Positions 34,311-43,310 of a stretch of 64,000 nucleotides of DNA are shown here, in pieces (the stretch's first letter is position 1; each line of letters opens with the position of its first letter). The DNA is from Terriglobales bacterium (GTDB taxonomy: Bacteria > Acidobacteriota > Terriglobia > Terriglobales > Acidobacteriaceae). The DNA is taken from positions 186,001 through 250,000 of the forward strand of contig DATMAB010000015.1 in the NCBI GenBank assembly GCA_035573675.1. The letters are read 5' to 3'. Under the pieces are notes generated by a model. The model made no database searches and was not told where the DNA came from. It saw only the letters and a program-made list of their open reading frames with translations. The translations under genes were made by a program, and so were the position numbers.

Positions 34311-35407
34311 CTCGCCGCCGCATGTTGCTCCGCCTGCTGCTGCGCGCCGCCTGGGTGCGCCGCGAGCGGGCGCTGACGGCGTTGGCTGCCTTTGCCGTAG
34401 CCGCCGCCGCCTCAACCACTATGCTGAATCTTTACTCCGACGCCGACGCCAAGCTGCGACGTGAATTCCGCAGCTACGGAGCGAACATCGTCATTGTGCC
34501 GCGCTCTGGCTCAGGCCTCCCGCCTGACGCCCTCCAGCGAGCCGAAGGCGTGCTCGGCGATCAGGGTCTGGTGGTGCCGTTTGCCTACGCGGTGGCCAAG
34601 ACGTCCGACGGCGCACCCGTAGTGGTGGCCGGGACTGACCTCGAACGCGCGCGCCGGATGAACACCTGGTGGCAAGTGACCGCCTGGCCCTTAACTGCGG
34701 ACGATGCCTTGCTTGGCGTGCGGGCAGCCGACGCCCTGGGTACGAGCCACCCGTTCGATCTTTCGTTCCAGGGACGGCACCTGCGCCTGCATCCGGCGGG
34801 TACGGTGCGCACCGGGTCCTCGGAAGACAGCCGCATCTACATTTCCCTGGATCGGTTCTCCGCTTGGACGGAAGTAGGGCCCTCTGTCCTCGAGGTGGCG
34901 GCGAACGGAACCGCGCAGCAGGTCTCCGACGCTGTGGCGAGGCTGGCGGTGGCGCTTCCGGAAGCCGACGTCCGGCCCCTGAGGCGCATCGTGGAAGCCG
35001 AAGCTCAAGTCCTGGGCAAGACGCAGTCAGCCTTGCTGGCCTGCGTGTGCCTGATCATTCTGATTTCGGCTCTGGGCGTCCTGGCAACGCTCACCGCCTC
35101 CGTCTTCGACCGGCGCAAGGACTTCGCCCTGATGAAGGCCCTGGGCGCATCGCAATCGACTGTGAACGCGATCTTCGCCGCGGAGTCGCTGTTGCTGGGG
35201 TTGCTCGGGGCCCTCGTCGGTTACCTGGTCGGCGTGGGCCTGGCGGCGTGGATCGGTCGTGCCAGCTTCCACGCTGCGGTGGAGCCGCGGCTGGGCGTCT
35301 TGCCCGTCATTGTGGCTGGATCCCTGGCTATGGCTTTGCTCGCTGCCCTACTGCCCCTGTCCGTTCTGCGCAGCGTACAGCCGGCCGTCATGCTGAAAGG
35401 TGAGTGA
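34307..35407 (+). CDS. FtsX/MacB-like ABC permease (second of two)
   Basis: A 366-residue partner of the preceding permease with the same plan: an N-terminal helix, a periplasmic domain (about 40-240) and three C-terminal helices with RRKDFALMKALGAS. The GTG at 34307 overlaps the upstream stop; an ATG at 34322 is an alternative. The open frame extends upstream only as a shadow of the first permease. Its stop overlaps the ATPase ATG. Confidence 0.9.
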   Translation: MTRRRMLLRLLLRAAWVRRERALTALAAFAVAAAASTTMLNLYSDADAKLRREFRSYGANIVIVPRSGSGLPPDALQRAEGVLGDQGLVVPFAYAVAKTSDGAPVVVAGTDLERARRMNTWWQVTAWPLTADDALLGVRAADALGTSHPFDLSFQGRHLRLHPAGTVRTGSSEDSRIYISLDRFSAWTEVGPSVLEVAANGTAQQVSDAVARLAVALPEADVRPLRRIVEAEAQVLGKTQSALLACVCLIILISALGVLATLTASVFDRRKDFALMKALGASQSTVNAIFAAESLLLGLLGALVGYLVGVGLAAWIGRASFHAAVEPRLGVLPVIVAGSLAMALLAALLPLSVLRSVQPAVMLKGE

Positions 35408-36588
35408 TGGGGATCGAGCTCAAACACGTCAGCCGCACGTACGTCGCGCGCAGCGATTCCAGCGCCGGCAAGATTCGTGCCCTCGATGACGTCACTCTCT
35501 CCGTGAGCTCCGGCGAGTGGCTGGCGGTCATGGGTCCCTCCGGTTCGGGCAAGTCCACTCTGGTGAATCTGATCGGCTGCCTCGACCGGCCCGATAGCGG
35601 CACCGTCGAAGTGGAGGGCCAGAACATCGTGGAACTCTCCGGGTCCGCGCTGGACCGCTTCCGGGCGGAGACCATCGGCTTCGTCTTCCAGCAGTACCAC
35701 CTGATTCCCTACTTGACCGCGCTGGAGAACGTCATGCTTGCCCAGTACTTTCACAGCATGACCGACGAGCAGGAAGCTCTGGAGGCGCTGGAACGGGTGG
35801 GGCTGGCCGACCGCGCCCGGCATCTGCCCGCTCAACTTTCCGGCGGCGAGCAGCAGCGGGTGTGCATCGCGCGCGCCCTTATCAATGACCCCAAGATCAT
35901 CCTGGCCGACGAACCCACGGGTAATCTCGACGCCGTTAACGAGGAGATCGTCATGGGCCTGCTGCGCGACTTGCACCGCCAGGGCCGTACCCTGGTCATG
36001 GTCACGCACGATCCCGTCGTCGCCCGAATGGCGGACCGGCGTCTCGAACTCCATCACGGCCGCATCGCTACCCAGGAGCTCTACACCATGGCCGACGAGG
36101 AACTGTTCGACGAGATCCTGGAGGAGATGTGGGTGCTGGAGGAGAACGACGAGCTTGCAGAGTTGGGCCGCATCCAACTCTCGGGTCCCCTGCCCATCGG
36201 CCTCGCCGTCGAGCGCATGGCGCAAGCCGGGCTGCTGGCCGCGCACGCGCATCCCTCGGAGCCTCATGAGCACCGGGCCGCCCTTGACCGCTGCCACGTC
36301 GCCATCCATCCCGCCGATTCCGTTCCCCAACACGGCAGCGCCGTCATTCAGTTCACCGAACGTGGCCGGCAGCGCGCCCAGGACATCATCCGCCGGCATC
36401 GTCTCGCCGAGCGCCTGTTCACAGAAACCCTGCATCTGGAAGACGAAACCCAGATCGAGCAGCAGGCGTGCAAGTTCGAGCACATCCTCTCGCCCCAGGC
36501 CACGGAGAAGATTTGCGGATTCCTGGGGCACCCGCGCACCTGCCCGCACGGCAGCCCGATTCCTTACGGGGCATGCTGCCCCCGCTAG
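35407..36588 (+). CDS. ABC transporter ATPase fused to a DtxR-type metal-binding domain
   Basis: A 393-residue fusion. Residues about 1-225 are a LolD/MacB-type ATPase: Walker [38 protein letters not shown], and the switch His in VTHDP. Residues about 235-393 resemble an iron-dependent repressor (DtxR/MntR/IdeR): a weak winged-helix region, then [23 protein letters not shown], a CKFEH segment, and the end [14 protein letters not shown], which is the family metal-binding/dimerisation signature. The C-terminus PYGACCPR adds two cysteines. Inference: cellular iron or manganese could gate the ATPase directly. Confidence 0.88.
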   Translation: MGIELKHVSRTYVARSDSSAGKIRALDDVTLSVSSGEWLAVMGPSGSGKSTLVNLIGCLDRPDSGTVEVEGQNIVELSGSALDRFRAETIGFVFQQYHLIPYLTALENVMLAQYFHSMTDEQEALEALERVGLADRARHLPAQLSGGEQQRVCIARALINDPKIILADEPTGNLDAVNEEIVMGLLRDLHRQGRTLVMVTHDPVVARMADRRLELHHGRIATQELYTMADEELFDEILEEMWVLEENDELAELGRIQLSGPLPIGLAVERMAQAGLLAAHAHPSEPHEHRAALDRCHVAIHPADSVPQHGSAVIQFTERGRQRAQDIIRRHRLAERLFTETLHLEDETQIEQQACKFEHILSPQATEKICGFLGHPRTCPHGSPIPYGACCPR

Positions 36589-36631
36589 GCTCGACATCTC
36601 CCTTGAGAAGTGAGGGCTTTAGGAAAAGGCT

Positions 36632-37864
36632 CTAGTAGAGCTTGAAATCTACTTCCACATTGATGCGTACCGCGACGGGCACGCCGTTCTTCCGCGCGGG
36701 TTCGAACTTCCACTGGCTCACAGCCGCAATCGCGCGTTCGTCGAGGCCCAGTCCCAGGCTGCGCTTGATGCGCACGTCGTGCGCGCGTCCATCCGGCCCG
36801 ACCACCAGCCACAGCACCACCGTGCCCTGATGCTTGGCCTTCCGTGCTTCCTCGGAGTACTCGGGGTCGGGCGTATAGAGCGGACGCGGAGCGGAAACCC
36901 CTCCACCCACCGTAAACACGCCGCCACCGGTTCCGCCGCCGCTGCCGGGGCCGAACCCCGGCCCGTCACCCGAGCCGATGCCACCGCCCGACCCGGCGCC
37001 GATGCCGCCGCCCGACCCGGTTCCGTTCGAGAGCGTCCCCGCGACTTTGCTCAGCGGATCGCCATAGTTCGGCAGGTTCACGTTGGGCAGCGGAACTTCC
37101 GGTGGAACCACCACCGTTGGCTCCATGGGCAGCTTCGGATTTTCATTCCGGACGACCACCGCCGGCGGCGCGAACTGCTCCATGGCGGACCTGGGCAGCT
37201 TGCCCTTGGGCGCCTGCAGCTTGTCGCGGTCCCCGCCCCCTCCGCCACCCCCGATGGTGTCATGAGCTTTGGCTGAGAGCGGCAAGTAAACGGAAACGTC
37301 CGGCGACACCAGCGACACGGTTGCGTGCGGCTGTGCTTGCTTCACCGCCCTTGCTCCAACGAAGGAAATGGCTCCGAGTAACGCCAGCATCGCCACATGC
37401 ACCACGACCGTGCCGGCCACGCCCCGGCTCCGATAGTTGTAGTCGCCCCAGATTTCCTTGACTGGGACCGGCTTGGCCGTCAGCTCCAGCGGGGGAAGCC
37501 TTTCGGGAAACAGCAGGTCGCGCAGGTTCCCGCCCAGCGATTGCCACCAGGGACGCTCGATGTCGGCCAGCGACTTAACCGCCACCGGCCGCGACGTGAG
37601 CTCCAGCGGCGCCTGTTTTTCGGCAATGAACAGGTCCCGCAGCCCCCCTGCCAGGGAACGCCACCAGGGCTGGTCGATCTCCAGCCATGCAACCTGTACC
37701 GGCCGTGACGTCAGCTCGAGCGGAGGAAGCTTGCGGGGGAACAACAGATCGTCGAGGTTGCGACCCAGGCTCTGCCACCAGGGCTCGCGCAGCTCGGCCA
37801 GGAGCGTGTTCAGATGTCTGCTGGCGCCCAGGTTGCTTCCTCGAGATCCCGCTGCCTCATTCAC
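36632..37864 (-). CDS. TonB-family energy transducer with triple N-terminal repeat
   Basis: A 410-residue protein. Before the membrane helix (about 145-165) lie three near-identical repeats of about 38 residues, each with PWW-x-SL, then a DLLFP-like segment, then PPLELTSRPV. After the helix come a periplasmic Pro/Gly-rich spacer with long glycine runs (about 200-320) and a C-terminal TonB domain (YTPDPEYSEEARKAKHQGTV to the end), which contacts outer-membrane receptors. The start is GTG at 37864 with GAGGGG upstream. No exbB or exbD is nearby. The function of the cytoplasmic repeats is unknown. Confidence 0.88.
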   Translation of the reverse strand: MNEAAGSRGSNLGASRHLNTLLAELREPWWQSLGRNLDDLLFPRKLPPLELTSRPVQVAWLEIDQPWWRSLAGGLRDLFIAEKQAPLELTSRPVAVKSLADIERPWWQSLGGNLRDLLFPERLPPLELTAKPVPVKEIWGDYNYRSRGVAGTVVVHVAMLALLGAISFVGARAVKQAQPHATVSLVSPDVSVYLPLSAKAHDTIGGGGGGGDRDKLQAPKGKLPRSAMEQFAPPAVVVRNENPKLPMEPTVVVPPEVPLPNVNLPNYGDPLSKVAGTLSNGTGSGGGIGAGSGGGIGSGDGPGFGPGSGGGTGGGVFTVGGGVSAPRPLYTPDPEYSEEARKAKHQGTVVLWLVVGPDGRAHDVRIKRSLGLGLDERAIAAVSQWKFEPARKNGVPVAVRINVEVDFKLY

Positions 37865-37998
37865 GCACTCTGCCCCTCAATTCCTTCCTCTAAGAGATGT
37901 ACAAATCCGCCTGCAAGTTGCATTTGTCTTTGTGCACGAAGGTGCATGTCCTCAATACGATGCAAGTGACTGCTCAGATTGAGACACACTTCCATCAA

Positions 37999-38027
37999 TA
38001 GACGCCCCTCGAACCTCTCCCTATAAT
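37999..38027 (+). promoter_or_regulatory. Sigma-70 promoter of ileS
   Basis: TAGACG (37999-38004), a 17-base spacer and a perfect TATAAT (38022-38027), ending 26 bases before the ileS ATG. The leader is too short for a T-box. Confidence 0.5.
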
Positions 38028-38053
38028 GAAATCCGGGAACGCCCGGAGCCCCG

Positions 38054-40894
38054 ATGGCCGCGCCTTTCGACCTGAAGTCCACGCTCAATCTGATGAAAAC
38101 GGACTTCTCCATGAAGGCCAACCTGCCTCAGAAGGAGCCGCAAATGCTCCGGCGGTGGCAGGAGATGCGGCTCTACGACCGCATCCGCCAGGCCCGCAAG
38201 GGTGCGCCCATCTACGTGCTGCACGACGGCCCTCCCTATGCCAACGGGCCCATTCACCTGGGCACCGCCCTGAACAAGACCTTGAAGGATTTTGTGGTCA
38301 AGACGCGCAATATGGCGGGTCTCGATGCTCCCTACGTACCCGGCTGGGATTGCCACGGTCTACCCATTGAGATCAAGGTGGATAACGACCTCGGCGGCCG
38401 CAAGCTGCAGATGTCTCCTCTCGAGGTCCGCGCCGCCTGTCGCGAGTATGCACAAAAGTACCTGGACCTTCAGCGTACCCAGTTTCAGCGCATCGGAGTG
38501 GTTGGCCGCTTTGACCGGCCCTACTCCACCATGTCGCCGGAATATGAGTCGGTGGTCCTGCGCACGTTTTTCGATTTTCTCGAGCGCGGCGCCGTCTACC
38601 GCGGATTGCGCCCCGTCTACTGGTGCCTGCACGACAAGACGGCGCTGGCGGAGGCCGAGGTCGAGTACGAAAACCGCACCGACCCAAGCATCTGGGTGAA
38701 GTACGCACTCACCAGTGATCCGGCGCGGCTGGATCCGGCCCTGGCCGGCAAGAAGGTCTCCACCATCATCTGGACCACTACGCCCTGGACGATCCCCGCC
38801 TCCATGGCCGTGGCCTTTCACCCGTATCTGAAGTACGCCGCCATCCAGTCCGCGGGCGAGGTCTACATCGTTGCCGACGTCCTTGCGGCAGCCACCATCG
38901 AGACGTGCGCTCTCAAGGACGCCAAAGTTCTCGCGCGCTTCGATGGAGTGAAGCTGGAACACGCGACCTTCGCGCATCCCTTCCTGGATCGCATCGTGCT
39001 GGGAGTGCTGGCCGAATACGTGACGACCGATCAAGGCACGGGCGCCGTGCACACTGCGCCCTCTCACGGCGCAGACGATTTCTACACCGGGCAGAAGTAC
39101 AAACTGGACCAGACCTGCAACGTGGATGCCGCCGGCATTCTGCGCAACGGTCTGCCCGAGTACGACGGCAAGACCGTCTTCGAGGCCAACCCACACATCG
39201 TCGAACTCCTGCGCAGCAAGGGCGCGCTGATGGCCTCCGAAAAGCTGGAGCACTCCTATCCGCACTGCTGGCGCTGTCACAACCCGGTCATTTTCCGGGC
39301 CACCGAGCAGTGGTTCATTTCCATGGAAGCCGACCTCGAGGGCCGCACGCTGCGCCAGCGCGCGCTCGATGAGATCAAGAAGGTCAAGTGGGACCCGGCC
39401 TGGGGCGAAGAGCGCATCTCCAACATGGTGGCCATGCGGCCCGACTGGTGCATCTCCCGGCAACGGGTCTGGGGTGTGCCCATCGCTGTGTTCTTCTGCG
39501 AAGACTGTCAGCAACTGCTGCGTTCAGCGGATGTAGACCGGGCGGTCGTGGATCTCGTGGCGCGCGAAGGCGTGGACGCCTGGTGTCGCTATCCCGCCGC
39601 CGACATCCTGCCCAAGGGTACTGTGTGTCCGGGCTGCCAGGGGACAAGCTTCCGCAAGGAGACCGACATCATCGACGTATGGTTTGAATCCGGGTGCAGC
39701 CACGCGGCCGTCCTCGGCCGCGAGGAGGGCCTGCCCTGGCCGGCCGACCTCTACGTCGAAGCCGGCGACCAGCACCGCGGATGGTTCCATTCCTCGTTGC
39801 TGTGCGCCGTCGGCACACGATTGCGTGCTCCGTATCGGGGCGTCGCCACGCACGGGTGGACGCTCGACCCGCAGGGCCGCGCCATGTCCAAGTCCCTGGG
39901 CAACGTCGTCGACCCTGTGGACATCGCCGACCGTCTGGGCGGCGAGATCGTGCGCCTGTGGGTGGCCTCGGTGGACTTCCGCGAGGACGTGCGCGGCTCC
40001 GAAGAGCTCATGCAGCGCGTGGCCGAGAGCTACCGCAAAATCCGTAACACGTTTCGCTTCGTCCTGGGGAATCTGAATGGCTTCGACCCTGCTCGCCACG
40101 CCGTTCCTTTCCCCGAAATGGAGGCCATCGACCGCTACTTGCTGCTGCGCACCGCCGATCTCGCCGAGAGTGTGCGCCGCTGGTACGACGAAATGGTCTT
40201 CCACCGCGCCTATCACCAGATGCATGATTTCTGCATCGTGGACCTCAGCGCCTTCTACTTCGACGTGCTGAAAGACCGCCTCTACACCTTCGCCCCGGAC
40301 TCCAAAGCCCGGCGTTCCGCGCAGACCGCCGTATGGCGCATCGGAGAAGCCCTGGTCCGCCTGCTTGCGCCTCTGATGAGCTTCACCGCGGACGAGGTCT
40401 GGCAATATCTGCCCCCGGTGGAGGGCCGGCCCGAAAGCGTGCACCTCGCGCTCTTCCCTGCCACCAGGGACGTCACCGGCATGGAGTCCGCCACCGGATT
40501 CGACGGCTTCCGCGCCGATTGGGAGACGCTGCTGAACGTGCGCCAGGAGGTGCTCAAGGCTCTGGAGAGCGCGCGCAATGCCAAGACCATCGGCAGCAGC
40601 CTGGAGGCGCACGTACAACTGTCCGCTCCGGAGAGTGTCTATCCTGTCTTGGAGCGCTATCGCGGCGACCTCCGCTCTCTGTTCATCACTTCCGGGGTTA
40701 CGCTGGTTCCCGCGGTCGCCGAGAACGGCGCCGCCCCACTCACCGTCGAAGTCCGCCGCGCTGACGGACACAAGTGCGAGCGTTGCTGGAACTACTCTAC
40801 CGAGGTCGGCGGCAATTCGGACTTCCCCACCCTGTGCGAGCGTTGCATCCCGGCGGTGGAGGAGATCCTGCGCTCCGCTGGAAGAAGCAGGTGA
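38054..40894 (+). CDS. ileS: Isoleucyl-tRNA synthetase
   Basis: A class I aminoacyl-tRNA synthetase of 946 residues that charges tRNA-Ile and edits valine. The HIGH-type motif is in GPIHLGTALNK, the KMSKS-type motif is AMSKSLGN (about 613-620), WTTTPWTIPAS marks the editing domain entrance, and the C-terminal zinc site is CERCWNYS with CERC. GGAG precedes the ATG. lspA follows after 7 bases, the common ileS-lspA pairing. Confidence 0.98.
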   Translation: MAAPFDLKSTLNLMKTDFSMKANLPQKEPQMLRRWQEMRLYDRIRQARKGAPIYVLHDGPPYANGPIHLGTALNKTLKDFVVKTRNMAGLDAPYVPGWDCHGLPIEIKVDNDLGGRKLQMSPLEVRAACREYAQKYLDLQRTQFQRIGVVGRFDRPYSTMSPEYESVVLRTFFDFLERGAVYRGLRPVYWCLHDKTALAEAEVEYENRTDPSIWVKYALTSDPARLDPALAGKKVSTIIWTTTPWTIPASMAVAFHPYLKYAAIQSAGEVYIVADVLAAATIETCALKDAKVLARFDGVKLEHATFAHPFLDRIVLGVLAEYVTTDQGTGAVHTAPSHGADDFYTGQKYKLDQTCNVDAAGILRNGLPEYDGKTVFEANPHIVELLRSKGALMASEKLEHSYPHCWRCHNPVIFRATEQWFISMEADLEGRTLRQRALDEIKKVKWDPAWGEERISNMVAMRPDWCISRQRVWGVPIAVFFCEDCQQLLRSADVDRAVVDLVAREGVDAWCRYPAADILPKGTVCPGCQGTSFRKETDIIDVWFESGCSHAAVLGREEGLPWPADLYVEAGDQHRGWFHSSLLCAVGTRLRAPYRGVATHGWTLDPQGRAMSKSLGNVVDPVDIADRLGGEIVRLWVASVDFREDVRGSEELMQRVAESYRKIRNTFRFVLGNLNGFDPARHAVPFPEMEAIDRYLLLRTADLAESVRRWYDEMVFHRAYHQMHDFCIVDLSAFYFDVLKDRLYTFAPDSKARRSAQTAVWRIGEALVRLLAPLMSFTADEVWQYLPPVEGRPESVHLALFPATRDVTGMESATGFDGFRADWETLLNVRQEVLKALESARNAKTIGSSLEAHVQLSAPESVYPVLERYRGDLRSLFITSGVTLVPAVAENGAAPLTVEVRRADGHKCERCWNYSTEVGGNSDFPTLCERCIPAVEEILRSAGRSR

Positions 40895-40901
40895 TCTGCC
40901 C

Positions 40902-41420
40902 ATGCAGTCAGCCCACGTCATGCGCCGCTACCTTCTGCTTGCAGCCTTGGGTGTGTTCTTGTTGGACCAGGCCACCAAGTGGTTGATTTTGCGCAACATT
41001 CCGTTGCACGAAAGCGTCCCGGTCATTCCGGGACTGTTCCAACTCACCCATGTCCAGAATCGTGGCGCGGCCTTCGGCCTGTTTTCTGACTCCCCTTCGC
41101 AATGGGCTACCTCCACCCTGATTCTCTTCTCGCTCATCGCCCTGGCAGTGGTCTGGCGCCTGTTGTGGAAGAACAGCCACGCGCTCACGGCCACCGGCAT
41201 CGCTCTGGCGCTAGTGTTGGGCGGCGCTCTGGGCAACCTCTGGGACCGGCTTGTGGACGGCCACGTAGTGGACTACCTCGACGTTTACGTCGGCACCTAT
41301 CACTGGCCGGCCTTCAACGTCGCCGATTCCGCCATCGTCATCGGCGCGGTGATTCTCGTCGGTCACATCCTGTTCTCCAAAGGCCACATCGAGGGAAAGC
41401 CCGTCGCCGGCCGCTCCTAA
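40902..41420 (+). CDS. lspA: Lipoprotein signal peptidase (signal peptidase II)
   Basis: An aspartyl membrane peptidase of 172 residues that removes prolipoprotein signal peptides after diacylglyceryl transfer. Four hydrophobic helices are visible, along with the conserved NRGAAFG block, GNLWDRL, and FNVADSAI with the catalytic aspartates. ATGs at 40902 and 40920 are both possible; the first is used here. It should process the lipoproteins of this window (HlyD adaptor, cupredoxin). Confidence 0.96.
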   Translation: MQSAHVMRRYLLLAALGVFLLDQATKWLILRNIPLHESVPVIPGLFQLTHVQNRGAAFGLFSDSPSQWATSTLILFSLIALAVVWRLLWKNSHALTATGIALALVLGGALGNLWDRLVDGHVVDYLDVYVGTYHWPAFNVADSAIVIGAVILVGHILFSKGHIEGKPVAGRS

Positions 41421-41547
41421 GGGTTCTCTCTTTTCCCGCAACCGATGCCGATAATTTGACGGTCGCGACCGCGCCGGGTGTATCCTTGCTTCCCTCTACG
41501 CGGGCCGACGGCCTCGGGGGCTGTCATTGCCCGGGATGTTCGTTGTC

Positions 41548-41895
41548 ATGGATGAGCGTGAGGTTGCCAACCATGTCGTGGACCTGGTAGACCAGGCGGC
41601 CTACCGCCACGCCGTACGCCGCGTGCTGTCGGTGCGGCTGGCTATCGGAGGCCGCCGCGCCCTGGACTTCGAGCGCCTGCAACTGACCTTCGACGAAGTC
41701 TCCCGCGGCACGGTGGCCGACGGCGCGCGCCTCATCCTGGAACTGCTTCCTGTCCTCCGCCATTGCCAGAACTGCGGCGAGGACTTTCGAGCCACCGCCG
41801 ACGATTGTCCGTGTCCCGCTTGCGGCCATCCCCACACGGAGCCCAAAAGCGGGTTGGAAGTGCGCGTCCTCGATATGGACGTGGAGGAAGCCTAA
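41548..41895 (+). CDS. HypA/HybF-like metallochaperone, orphan, lacking the nickel-binding His2
   Basis: A 115-residue protein of HypA length and layout: an N-terminal MxE helix, a central SRGTVADGARLILEL segment and a zinc ribbon (CQNCG and CPACG). HypA normally starts Met-His-Glu, and His2 is needed to bind nickel; here it reads Met-Asp-Glu. No other hyp gene or hydrogenase is in the window. The ATG at 41548 is chosen because it gives the HypA N-terminus; TTG 41527 and ATG 41536 lie upstream. It may bind only zinc, or serve another enzyme. The tail is linked to gdhA 26 bases downstream. Confidence 0.82.
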   Translation: MDEREVANHVVDLVDQAAYRHAVRRVLSVRLAIGGRRALDFERLQLTFDEVSRGTVADGARLILELLPVLRHCQNCGEDFRATADDCPCPACGHPHTEPKSGLEVRVLDMDVEEA

Positions 41896-41921
41896 CCATC
41901 TCGATTCGGAGAGAAACGCTC

Positions 41922-43199
41922 ATGGCCGCTGCTCCCGCTCGTCTGGTCGTGCAGGAAGACCTGAATCCGCTGCACATCGCCATGCGGCAGTTCGACACTG
42001 CCGCCGAGAAGCTCAATCTCGATCCCGGCCTGCGCCAGGTCTTGCGGCGCCCGGCCCGGGCCCTTTCCCTTTCCTTGCCTGTCAAAATGGATGACGGCAG
42101 CATCCGCGTCTTCGACGGGTTCCGCGTCCAGCACAGCTCCGCCCGTGGTCCCTGTAAGGGCGGCATCCGCTATCACCCCAACGTCACCTTCGACGAAGTG
42201 GCGGCGTTGGCTTCCTGGATGACCTGGAAGTGCGCCACCGTCAACATTCCTTTCGGCGGCGCAAAAGGCGGCATCGCCTGCGACCCGAAAAAGATGTCCC
42301 GCAACGAGCTGGAGCGCCTGACTCGCCGCTACGCCTACGAGATTTCACCTCTCATCGGCCCTGATCGCGACATCCCCGCGCCCGATGTCTACACCGACGC
42401 CCAGGTCATGGCCTGGATCATGGATACCTACAGCATGACCCAGCGCCAGTCTTCGCCGGCCGTAGTCACCGGTAAGCCCACGTTCCTGGGGGGCTCCCAG
42501 GGGCGTCATGAGGCCACCGCCCGCGGTTGCGTGTTCGTCATTCAGGCCGCGTGCGCAGCTCTCGGAATCGACATCAAGCGCTCAACCGCTGCCATTCAGG
42601 GTTTCGGCAACGCCGGCGGCATCGGAGCTCGCCTACTTGCGGACACGGGTTGCACCGTGATCGCCGTCAGCGATTCCGGCGGCGGCATCCTCAGCCGTCT
42701 CGGACTCGACGTCAACGCTGTCCTGGAGCACAAGCTCCGCACCGGATCGGTGGCCGGATACCCCGGCACCGAGTCCATCAGCAACGAGGCCATTCTCGAG
42801 ATCGACTGCGACATCCTGGTGCCCGCCGCCCTCGAGAACCAGATCACCCTGGCCAATGCCGATCGTGTGAAAGCCAGGATCATCGCCGAGGCCGCGAACG
42901 GCCCAACCACTCCAGCAGCCGATGCTGTCTTGTTCAAAAAGGGGATCAACGTGTTGCCGGACATCCTGGCCAACGCCGGCGGCGTCACCGTCAGCTACTT
43001 TGAATGGGTCCAGGACTTGCAGGAGTTCTTCTGGGACGAGATCAAGGTCAACCGCCGGCTCGAGAAAGTCATGGTCCGGGCCTTCCACGATGTGTACGAG
43101 ACGGCCCGCAAGTTCAGCGTGGACATGCGCACCGGCGCCTACATCCTGGCCATTGACCGCGTCGCTGAGGCGACTCGAACGCGCGGCATCTGGCCCTAG
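41922..43199 (+). CDS. gdhA: Glutamate dehydrogenase
   Basis: A 425-residue hexameric-type enzyme interconverting glutamate and 2-oxoglutarate with ammonia. The substrate site GPCKGGIRYHP and catalytic Lys in PFGGAKGGI are intact, and the dinucleotide fold has GFGNAGGIGA. Cofactor preference cannot be read with confidence. GGAGAG sits before the ATG at 41922; the upstream open frame is only a shadow. A strong terminator follows. Confidence 0.97.
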   Translation: MAAAPARLVVQEDLNPLHIAMRQFDTAAEKLNLDPGLRQVLRRPARALSLSLPVKMDDGSIRVFDGFRVQHSSARGPCKGGIRYHPNVTFDEVAALASWMTWKCATVNIPFGGAKGGIACDPKKMSRNELERLTRRYAYEISPLIGPDRDIPAPDVYTDAQVMAWIMDTYSMTQRQSSPAVVTGKPTFLGGSQGRHEATARGCVFVIQAACAALGIDIKRSTAAIQGFGNAGGIGARLLADTGCTVIAVSDSGGGILSRLGLDVNAVLEHKLRTGSVAGYPGTESISNEAILEIDCDILVPAALENQITLANADRVKARIIAEAANGPTTPAADAVLFKKGINVLPDILANAGGVTVSYFEWVQDLQEFFWDEIKVNRRLEKVMVRAFHDVYETARKFSVDMRTGAYILAIDRVAEATRTRGIWP

Positions 43200-43277
43200 G
43201 GAGTCTCGGAAACTCAGGGAGCTGGCCGCACCAGCATCGACCGGCAAGTAACTCTGCAGTACAGCGTTTTCCTTGCG

Positions 43278-43310
43278 GGGCTTCCGGCTCTCCGGAAGCC
43301 CTTCTATTTT
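43278..43310 (+). terminator. Rho-independent terminator of gdhA
   Basis: A perfect 10-bp stem GGGCTTCCGG / CCGGAAGCCC with a 4-base loop, followed by TTCTATTTT. It lies 79 bases after the gdhA stop and reaches into the end of the convergent lytic transglycosylase gene. Confidence 0.85.

Noticed and set aside
32802-34415. 537-codon minus-strand ORF
   Set aside because: It is antisense to the FTR1-DUF2318 and permease genes, with shadow composition and no recognisable motif.
35221-36597. 458-codon minus-strand ORF opposite the ABC-DtxR gene
   Set aside because: It is a shadow of a gene with clear Walker A, signature and Walker B motifs.
37865-38053. T-box or other riboswitch upstream of ileS
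   Set aside because: The leader after the -10 is only about 25 bases and no T-box core is present.
39524-40921. 465-codon minus-strand ORF antisense to ileS
   Set aside because: IleS motifs are complete on the plus strand; this is a GC-rich shadow frame.
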